NCBI GenBank assembly: GCA_038327655.1
Contig: JBBQLG010000223.1
Span: forward strand, 1 to 7,093
DNA: 7,093 nt
From: JBBQLG01 sp038327655
Lineage (GTDB): Bacteria; Bacteroidota; Bacteroidia; Cytophagales; Spirosomataceae
Reading direction: 5' to 3'
Part shown: piece after piece, positions 1-7,093 of the stretch
How positions within the stretch are numbered: the first letter of the stretch is position 1
Layout of the letters: the number at the start of each line of letters is the position of its first letter
Position numbers and translations under genes: made by a program
Notes under the pieces: generated by a model
The model's input: only the letters and a program-made list of their open reading frames with translations
Told to the model about the DNA's origin: nothing
Database searches by the model: none

Positions 1-603
1 GTGGTGTATCGGCACACTGGGACGGGGCAGGTCGTAGCCAACTGCCACAAAATGCCGGGCGCGTTATTCGAGAAATACCTGTACGCCATCGACCACGTTC
101 GCGACACGCTGACCAGACTGGTGAAAACTCTGCGCCGGGCCAATCCAACCCTGCAGGTGTTGCTGACGGTTAGCCCGGTGCGGCACACCCGCGATACCCT
201 GCCGCTCAATCAGGTCAGTAAATCCACACTGCGGGTCATTTGCCACGAGTTAACCGTCTGGAATCCCGCCGTACAATATTTCCCGGCCTACGAGATCATG
301 GTAGATGATTTGCGGGATTACAGGTTCTACGAAGCGGACCTGATTCACCCCAATGGCATGGCACACGACTATATCTTCCAAAAATTTGCCGGGAGCGCGT
401 TTGATGCCGAACTTCGCCGGTTCACTGCCGACTGGGCGGGTATCCGTAAAAGTCTTGCCCACCGGCCGCTGCAACTGGCGACCGCGGCTCACCGGCAATT
501 TCTGACCAATCTACTCGCCCGACTCGAAGCCCTGCCCGCTGCTGTGGATGTATCGGCGGAACTGGCCGACGTGCGCGGGCGTTTGGAGACCATACTGACC
601 TAA
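1..603 (+). CDS. GSCFA-domain protein, C-terminal part (5' end outside window)
   Basis: This is the C-terminal 200 residues of a GSCFA-family protein, a Bacteroidota-rich family related to SGNH-type hydrolases whose substrate is not established. Visible family features are TGQVVANCHK (residues 8-17), the strand-turn TVSPVRH (56-62), and the D-x-x-H block LIHPNG with Asp113 and His116, which resembles the catalytic Asp/His block of SGNH hydrolases. The GTG at base 1 is very probably an internal Val codon: the name-giving GSCFA motif and roughly the first third of the domain are missing, so the gene continues upstream of the window. The tail after about residue 155 is helical and not obviously conserved. 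It ends in TAA only 3 bases before the mrp start, which suggests co-transcription. Family assignment is confident; the biochemical role is unknown. Confidence 0.82.
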   Translation: MVYRHTGTGQVVANCHKMPGALFEKYLYAIDHVRDTLTRLVKTLRRANPTLQVLLTVSPVRHTRDTLPLNQVSKSTLRVICHELTVWNPAVQYFPAYEIMVDDLRDYRFYEADLIHPNGMAHDYIFQKFAGSAFDAELRRFTADWAGIRKSLAHRPLQLATAAHRQFLTNLLARLEALPAAVDVSAELADVRGRLETILT

Positions 604-606
604 CGA

Positions 607-1713
607 ATGTCTGATTACAAATTATCGACCGAATCCGTGATCGAGGCTTTACGCCATGTGGAAGAACCGGATCTAAAGAAGGACCTGATTACGCTCAACA
701 TGGTGAAAGACATCGAGTTGGGTATTGATCAGGTGCGGTTTACGGTGGTGCTGACGACCCCGGCCTGCCCGCTGAAAGAACTCATCCGCAAACGGTGCGA
801 AGACGCGATTCACACTCACATCAGCCCTACGATTCAGGTGCGGGTCGACATGACGTCGGACGTTACGTCGACGCGGAACAACGCACCGGTGCTACCGGGG
901 GTGAAAAACATCATTGCCATTGCATCCGGTAAAGGGGGCGTGGGCAAATCGACCGTCACGGCGAATCTGGCGGTGGCCTTGCACCGGTCGGGAGCAAAGG
1001 TGGGTATCATCGACGCCGATATTTTTGGTCCGTCCATGCCGGTCATGTTCGGGGCCGAGATGGCGCAGCCGGGCATTATCGAGGTTGAAGGGCGTAATGT
1101 CCTGCAACCCGTTCGGCAGTACGGCATCAAAATTATGTCGATTGGTTTTCTGACGCCCCCCGATAGTGCGGTGGTGTGGCGGGGACCGATGGCGAGTCAG
1201 GCGCTGCGGCAATTCTTCGGCGACACGAACTGGGAAGAACTCGATTACCTGCTGATCGACCTGCCACCCGGCACGAGCGATATTCACCTGACGCTGGTGC
1301 AGACCGTACCGGTTACCGGTGCCGTTATTGTCACGACGCCCCAGAAAGTGGCCTTAGCCGATGCGATCAAGGGATTGGCAATGTTCCGGCAACCGCAGAT
1401 CAATGTGCCAATTCTGGGCGTGATCGAAAACATGGCTTATTTTACCCCTGCTGAATTGCCCGAATCGAAGTATTATATCTTTGGCCAGGGGGGCGGGCAG
1501 CAGTTAGCCGATAAGTTTGACGTGCCCCTGTTGGGTCAGATTCCTCTGGTGCAGAGCATCCGTGAAGCGGGCGACGATGGGAAACCGATCGTAGTCGGCG
1601 ATGAATCGGTGGTCACGGAAGCTTTTCGGTCGGCGGCTGAAGCCGTAGCGCAGCAGGTGGCAATCCGCAACGCGGCTCTGGCGCAAACGAAGCGGGTGGA
1701 AATCCGCGTGTAA
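607..1713 (+). CDS. mrp: Mrp/ApbC-family iron-sulfur cluster carrier ATPase
   Basis: Cytoplasmic P-loop ATPase of the Mrp/ApbC/Nbp35 group, which carries or transfers Fe-S clusters to apo-proteins. The 368-residue protein has an N-terminal MIP18/DUF59 domain (about 5-85, with the TTPACP motif, Cys54) followed by the ATPase domain. That domain shows the deviant Walker A SGKGGVGKST (107-116), the switch IDADIFGPS (135-143), a WRGPM segment (191-195) and Walker B DLPPGTSD (218-225). The C-terminal CxxC that binds the bridging cluster in E. coli ApbC is absent: after ENM (274-276) comes YFTPAELPESKYYIFG, as I recall for Bacteroidota homologues. The only cysteines are 54 and 64, both in the N-terminal domain. 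ATG was chosen because it begins the DUF59 domain and sits 3 bases after the upstream stop; no Shine-Dalgarno is visible, normal for this phylum. The downstream nfu gene supports a role in Fe-S assembly. Confidence 0.95.
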   Translation: MSDYKLSTESVIEALRHVEEPDLKKDLITLNMVKDIELGIDQVRFTVVLTTPACPLKELIRKRCEDAIHTHISPTIQVRVDMTSDVTSTRNNAPVLPGVKNIIAIASGKGGVGKSTVTANLAVALHRSGAKVGIIDADIFGPSMPVMFGAEMAQPGIIEVEGRNVLQPVRQYGIKIMSIGFLTPPDSAVVWRGPMASQALRQFFGDTNWEELDYLLIDLPPGTSDIHLTLVQTVPVTGAVIVTTPQKVALADAIKGLAMFRQPQINVPILGVIENMAYFTPAELPESKYYIFGQGGGQQLADKFDVPLLGQIPLVQSIREAGDDGKPIVVGDESVVTEAFRSAAEAVAQQVAIRNAALAQTKRVEIRV

Positions 1714-1722
1714 GTAGCACAA

Positions 1723-1750
1723 ACCCGCGATAACCGGGTATATTTACGGG
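1723..1750 (+). promoter_or_regulatory. possible promoter (TAnnTTTG-like -7 box) before nfu
   Basis: The 59-base gap between mrp and nfu contains GTATATTTACGG. Bases 1739-1746 (TATATTTA) match the Bacteroidota -7 consensus TAnnTTTG at 7 of 8 positions, about 27 bases before the nfu ATG. No convincing -33 TTTG partner is seen. A small 5-bp inverted repeat (ACCCG 1723-1727 / CGGGT 1735-1739, 7-base loop) overlaps the box and might be a weak attenuator or chance. The gene could equally be expressed by read-through from mrp. Confidence 0.3.
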
Positions 1751-1772
1751 AAACGAAATTTTATAAACCGAC

Positions 1773-2039
1773 ATGGACACGGCGGTTCAATCAACAGACT
1801 TACGGAGCAAGATCGAGAAAGCACTCGACGGTATTCGACCTTATCTCGAAACGGACGGGGGGAACGTGAAAGTGCTCGACATTACAAGCGAGGGCGTTGT
1901 CCGGCTCGAACTGTTAGGTTCGTGCGGTACGTGCCCCATGTCAGCGATGACTTTTAAAGCGGGCTTAGAAGAAGCGATTCTGAAAGCCTCGCCCGAAATT
2001 ACCCGGGTCGAAGCGGTGAACATTACACCCGCTTTTTAG
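1773..2039 (+). CDS. NifU C-terminal domain (Nfu-type) Fe-S scaffold protein
   Basis: An 88-residue stand-alone Nfu domain, which assembles a [4Fe-4S] or [2Fe-2S] cluster between two subunits and hands it to target proteins in the cytoplasm. Family features are IRPYLETDGGNVKVLDI (21-37), the LELLGSCGTCPMS loop with the cluster-ligating Cys51-x-x-Cys54, the following helix MTFKAGLEEAIL (59-70), and a C-terminal strand with VEAVN. Its length is normal for a single-domain Nfu of Bacteroidota; no NifU N-terminal or A-type domain is attached. The ATG begins the conserved N-terminal helix with about 8 residues to spare; no Shine-Dalgarno is present. It lies 59 bases after mrp and is followed directly by a strong terminator, so it is the last gene of this transcription unit. 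Partnership with Mrp in cluster transfer is inferred from the neighbourhood. Confidence 0.94.
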   Translation: MDTAVQSTDLRSKIEKALDGIRPYLETDGGNVKVLDITSEGVVRLELLGSCGTCPMSAMTFKAGLEEAILKASPEITRVEAVNITPAF

Positions 2040-2048
2040 TGAAACCCG

Positions 2049-2088
2049 ATAGCCCCACCGACCAGGGAGGGCGGTGGGGCTATTTTAT
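2049..2088 (+). terminator. Rho-independent terminator after nfu
   Basis: Perfect 12-bp stem: ATAGCCCCACCG (2049-2060) pairs with CGGTGGGGCTAT (2072-2083), with an 11-base loop, followed by TTTAT. It begins 9 bases after the nfu stop codon. The opposite strand has no U-rich tail, so it acts mainly on rightward transcripts. Confidence 0.9.
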
Positions 2089-2253
2089 CAATACGGTCGA
2101 CGCGCAGCGCACCATTTGAAAGCCGACGTACTTTTTGACTAAATGCGCTCGTGCCGAATCACCCCAATTCCTTCAAAATGATCCTGTTTGCCCGGCGCAA
2201 CGTTCGTGATGCGACTTAGCAAACTGACTGTTCGGTGATTAAGGACTGATCGT
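2084..2253. other. intergenic stretch with no clear gene
   Basis: These 170 bases separate the nfu terminator from the xylanase remnant. No RNA gene, repeat or intact reading frame is recognised. On the minus strand a 30-codon open stretch (2172 down to a TAG at 2082-2080) reads ..WGDSARAH..VGFQMVRCAS.., faintly reminiscent of the end of a formylglycine-generating-enzyme-like domain, but it has no start codon and is too short to assign. Confidence 0.4.
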
Positions 2254-2769
2254 CTAAAACGTTACGACCGCGCCAAATGCTTTCTTGGGCTGGTAATTCT
2301 GGTCGAACAGCAGGGGGTAATCTTTACGGCCCGGCACCGGAAAATCGTCGAGTCACGACCACTTATCGGACAGATTCCAGAAGGTGACGTTGGTGGTTTG
2401 GTCTTTATGCTTACGGAAAACATCGAACAGCATTTTGTAATGAGCAGCCTGTCTGGTGTTCATTTCCGGCGTAAATTCACTCGTGTTGGTCGCTTTTTTG
2501 GCCCGGCGTTCGTGTTCTTTCGGGTAGACCGACACGTCCGGTTCGGTGATTTGTATTGTCAGTCCCAGGCTGGCAAACCGATTGATGGAGGGTTGCAGTG
2601 CTGATGCCGTAGGTTCGTGAATAAACCAGTACCCCTGTAGTCCTACACCCTGAACCGGCACGCCCTGTTCGTTTAATCTCTTCAGAAGCTGGTAAATGCG
2701 TTCCCGTTTCGAGGTACTCTCGGTGCTGTAATCATTGTGAAATAACCCCGCATTCGGGTACGTTACCTG
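2254..2769 (-). pseudogene. GH10 endo-1,4-beta-xylanase, C-terminal remnant with nonsense mutation
   Basis: The minus strand encodes the last ~170 residues of a GH10 xylanase, about half of the usual catalytic domain. Read from 2769 it gives a NDYS segment (2736-2725), then KRERIYQLLKRL, GVPVQGVGLQG and the nucleophile motif QITEPDVSVYP, where families normally have ITELDV; the Glu is kept and Leu is Pro. Then come FTPEM, YKMLFDVFRKHKD and VTFWNLSDKWS. A TGA at 2355-2353 falls where the family has Trp (normally W-LD-FPVPG); in the same frame the code then continues LDDFPVPGRKDYPLLF and QPKKAFGAVVTF to a TAG at 2256-2254. Recognisable sequence starts abruptly at 2769 after an in-frame TGA (2772-2770), so the N-terminal part including the acid/base Glu is gone. 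No start codon or signal peptide remains. It sits downstream of, and in the same direction as, the uronate operon, which fits an old glucuronoxylan cluster. The family is clear; function is almost certainly lost. Confidence 0.88.
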
Positions 2770-2824
2770 TCAGCAACGGCAGGCTCGGGCATTTTTTTAG
2801 AAAAGAGAACGGGGTCGCCATAGA

Positions 2825-2899
2825 ATAAAGAAAAGTCATTGGGTGGTTATTCGTGGTCCTCCACGGCACAGTAATCACTGCTCTGTGACCACCAATGAC
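2825..2899 (-). terminator. branched stem-loop, probable terminator of the uxuA-GH67-SDR operon
   Basis: On the minus strand, 19 bases after the SDR stop codon, GTCATTGGTGGT (2899-2888) pairs with ACCACCCAATGAC (2847-2835), a 12-bp stem with one bulged base, followed by the U-rich TTTTCTTTATT (2834-2824). Inside lie two further hairpins: CACAG/CTGTG (2887-2883 with 2871-2867; alternatively CAGT/ACTG with a 4-base loop) and CGTGG/CCACG (2865-2861 with 2856-2852, 4-base loop). The closing stem plus T-tract fits an intrinsic terminator, but the three-way-junction shape is unusual for one; a structured 3' UTR or small RNA is an alternative. Confidence 0.6.
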
Positions 2900-2917
2900 A
2901 ACAAACTGGCAACCTGC

Positions 2918-3744
2918 CTAAAAACCAATCGAGTTGCCGCCGTCAACCGGCAGCGATACGCCGGTAATGTAGCGGGCGGCATCGGAGGCCAGAAAAACGG
3001 CGGCCCAGCCAATGTCTTCGGGCTGGCCAAACTTGCCCATGGGGGTCCGGCGCATGGCGCGGGCAAAGCGGTCGGGGTCGCCCCCCATAGCAGTCTTGCT
3101 CATGGCGGTCTCGATGAAGCCGGGAGCCAGTGCATTAACCCGCACTCCATGCCCCGAAAACTCCGAAGCCATCACTTTTACCATTCCCTCCACCGCTGCT
3201 TTTGAGGCCGCATAAGCCACCACCCGGTCGATGCCATAGTAGGCCGCCATGGACGAGATCATGATAATGGAGCCGCTACCCCGGTCGACCATGCGCCGGG
3301 CGCAGGCGCGGGTCAGCGAAAAGACCGAGTTGAGGTTGGTATGAACGATCCGGTCAAAATCATCGTCGGTGACCTCCAGAGCCGGTTTTTTCATGTTGAT
3401 GCCCGCGTTATTCACCAAAATATCAATCGGGCCGTACGTATTCTCGATATCGGCCACGAGTCCGTCGAGCAGGGGCCGGTCGGTAACGTCGTTGACGGCA
3501 TAATGCGCCGATCCGGGCGTGCGGCCTTCCGCCAGGGTAGCTACGGCCTCGCGAAGGGGTTGCTCCCGGCGGCCGGTAATAACCACGGTAGCCCCGGCAG
3601 CAACCAGGCAGCGGGCAATCGCAAACCCAATGCCGCTGCCCCCCCCGGTGATCAGGGCCAGCTTGCCCGCCAGCGAAAAGATAGGGTTGTAGCGGTTGAT
3701 GCTGTCAGATGCCGGTTCGGCAGCCTGTCCGTTTTGCTGTTCCA

Positions 3745-3745
<1 letters not shown>
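2918..3745 (-). CDS. SDR-family oxidoreductase, probable fructuronate reductase (D-mannonate oxidoreductase)
   Basis: A 275-residue classical short-chain dehydrogenase, intact. It shows the cofactor-binding TGGGSGIG (33-40), an NDVTD adenine-pocket segment (85-89), NNAG (112-115), and the catalytic tetrad Asn137, Ser165, Tyr178 and Lys182 (YAASK). APGFIET (207-213) and the C-terminal PVDGGNSIGF close the fold. TGRR (57-60) after the second strand suggests NADP(H) may be accepted. A 25-residue N-terminal extension precedes the fold; there is no signal peptide, so it is cytoplasmic. Its ATG overlaps the GH67 stop by one base (TAATG), so it is the last gene of the operon that begins with uxuA. 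Next to mannonate dehydratase, the expected reaction is D-fructuronate to D-mannonate, as for the SDR-type UxuB of Bacillus. Other uronate or gluconate SDRs (KduD, gluconate 5-dehydrogenase) are possible from sequence alone. The fold is certain; the substrate is inferred. Confidence 0.85.
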
Positions 3746-5842
<2,097 letters not shown>

Positions 5843-5846
<4 letters not shown>

Positions 5847-7093
5847 ATGGTTGCGTTCAGGGTCGTTGTGTGCTGCGTGTCGGTGTTGGTCAGGCTGCGG
5901 CTGATGCCCAGTTCCAGTCCCCGGAGTTCGGCCAGGCCGCGCAGCCGCCCGATGGCCGAGTAGCCGGGATAAGTCGGTTTGCCCGAATGGAGGTCGTCGA
6001 GCATCTGATGGCCGTGGTCGGGGCGCATCGGAATGGATGGCTCTCCGCTGCCAGACCGGATACGTCGCTGCTGTTCGAGCACGATGGCGCGTACCACGGC
6101 GTACATATCCACATCACCGGTCAGGTGGTCGGCTTCATGGAAGTTGCCCGGTTGCGTGGCCGATGTGGCAGGACCTTCGCGTTTGGTGGTGCGGAGGTGA
6201 ATAAAATGAATCCGGTCGCCAAACCGTCGGATCATGCCGGGTAGGTCATTATCGGCCCGAATGCCCAGCGAACCCGTGCAAAAGGTAATTCCATTGGCCG
6301 GGAGCGGGCAGGCATCCAGTAATTGAGCCAGGTCGGCTTCGGTGCTCACCACGCGGGGCAGTCCCAGCAACGGATACGGTGGGTCATCGGGGTGAATGCC
6401 CAGATTGACGCCAGCTTCCTGCGCCACCGGGGCTACTTCGCGGATGAAATAATACAGGTTTTCGCGAAGCTCCTGATCGCCGATGGCAGCGTATTCATCC
6501 AACAACTCCTGAAACGTGTCGAGCGTGAAGGCATCACCCGAGCCGGGCAAACCGAGCAAAACGGTATTCGTCAGCGTCGTAATTTCAACCGGCGACATTG
6601 CGCCGAAGGTGCGTCGGGCCGACTCGATAAGGGCCGGGTCGTAGTCTGATTCGGCACCGGGTCGTTTCAGGATGTGCAGGTCGAACAGGGCAAAATCGAC
6701 CCAGACAAACCGTAGTGCCCGCGACCCGTCCGGCATTTCGTAGCTCAGATTCGTGCGCGACCAGTCCAGCACCGGCATGAAATTGTAGCAGATCGTTTTG
6801 ATGCCGCAGGCCGCCAGATTCCGAATGGACTTTTTATAGTTTTCGATGTAGGCGGCCCGGGATGGCAACCCTTTCTTGATGGCTTCGTGGACGGGCAAAC
6901 TTTCGACCACCGCCCAGTGCAGCGCAGAATAACGGTCGTTATCCGCTTCGATAAGCTGCTTACGCTGCTGAATGGCTTCAACCGGCCACACCTCGCCCAT
7001 CGGAGTCTGATGCAGGGCGGTTACCACGCCGGAGCAGCCAGCCTGTCGAATGTCCATCAGTGAAACCGAATCGTTTGGGCCGAACCAGCGCAT
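5843..7093 (-). CDS. uxuA: mannonate dehydratase
   Basis: UxuA dehydrates D-mannonate to 2-keto-3-deoxy-D-gluconate in hexuronate catabolism, a cytoplasmic metal-dependent TIM-barrel enzyme of the xylose-isomerase-like fold. The 416 residues show the N-terminal RWFGPND and DIRQAG, TALHQTPMGEVW (25-36), IHPDDPP (233-239), FCTGSLG (271-277), HFIHLRTTKREG (296-307), FHEADHLTGDVDMY (318-331), MRPDHGHQMLDDL (356-368) and GYSAIGRLRGLAELRG (377-392). His234, Cys272, His299 and Asp359 are the probable Mn-binding ligands by analogy with characterised enzymes. No internal break is seen, and the length is slightly above E. coli UxuA (394) owing to a Thr-rich tail. The ATG is the last codon of the window; homologues often have a few residues before RWFGP, so the real start may lie just outside. 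Its TGA stop overlaps the GH67 start as ATGA, indicating translational coupling and that TGA is a stop here. Confidence 0.94.

Noticed and set aside
2766..2798. Possible plus-strand terminator (CCTG/CAGG followed by a T7 tract)
   Set aside because: The stem is only 4 bp, the T-tract is 8 bases away from it, and no plus-strand gene ends there.
2843..3205. 120-codon plus-strand open frame over the SDR gene
   Set aside because: It lies antisense to the well-conserved SDR coding sequence, has no recognisable motif, and its composition mirrors the codon structure of the other strand.

Overview
The window looks like a piece of a GC-rich Bacteroidota chromosome, most likely Cytophagales (Spirosoma/Dyadobacter-like). 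This rests on gene content and style: a GSCFA-family protein, a Bacteroidota-type Mrp ATPase that lacks the usual C-terminal CxxC, start codons without Shine-Dalgarno sequences, and a TAnnTTTG-like promoter box. Genus assignment is inference, since no rRNA is present.

Left part, + strand (1-2083): the 3' end of a GSCFA-domain gene cut by the window edge, then after 3 bases a full-length Mrp/ApbC-type Fe-S carrier ATPase, then after a 59-base gap with a possible promoter a small NifU C-terminal-domain (Nfu) scaffold protein. A perfect 12-bp stem-loop terminator follows. Mrp and Nfu together form an iron-sulfur cluster assembly/transfer module.

Right part, - strand (2254-7093, read from right to left): a glucuronoxylan/uronate catabolism locus. 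The order of transcription is mannonate dehydratase (uxuA, 5' end at the window edge), a GH67 alpha-glucuronidase, and an SDR dehydrogenase that is probably fructuronate reductase (D-mannonate oxidoreductase). The three genes overlap by 4 bases (ATGA) and 1 base (TAATG), so they form a tight operon. A branched stem-loop with a U-rich tail lies just after the SDR gene and probably ends the operon. Beyond it, in the same direction, lies the C-terminal remnant of a GH10 xylanase.

The main observation is that both extracellular/periplasmic xylan enzymes are broken while both cytoplasmic uronate enzymes are intact. The GH67 gene has a frameshift separating a clear signal peptide from the enzyme, plus an in-frame TGA where the family has a conserved Trp. 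The GH10 remnant has lost its N-terminal half and also carries a TGA at a conserved Trp. Unless these are sequencing errors or UGA is read as Trp (the uxuA stop argues against that), the strain is losing glucuronoxylan depolymerisation while keeping hexuronate catabolism. I found no mobile element, CRISPR array, tRNA or rRNA, and no clear new multi-gene system.
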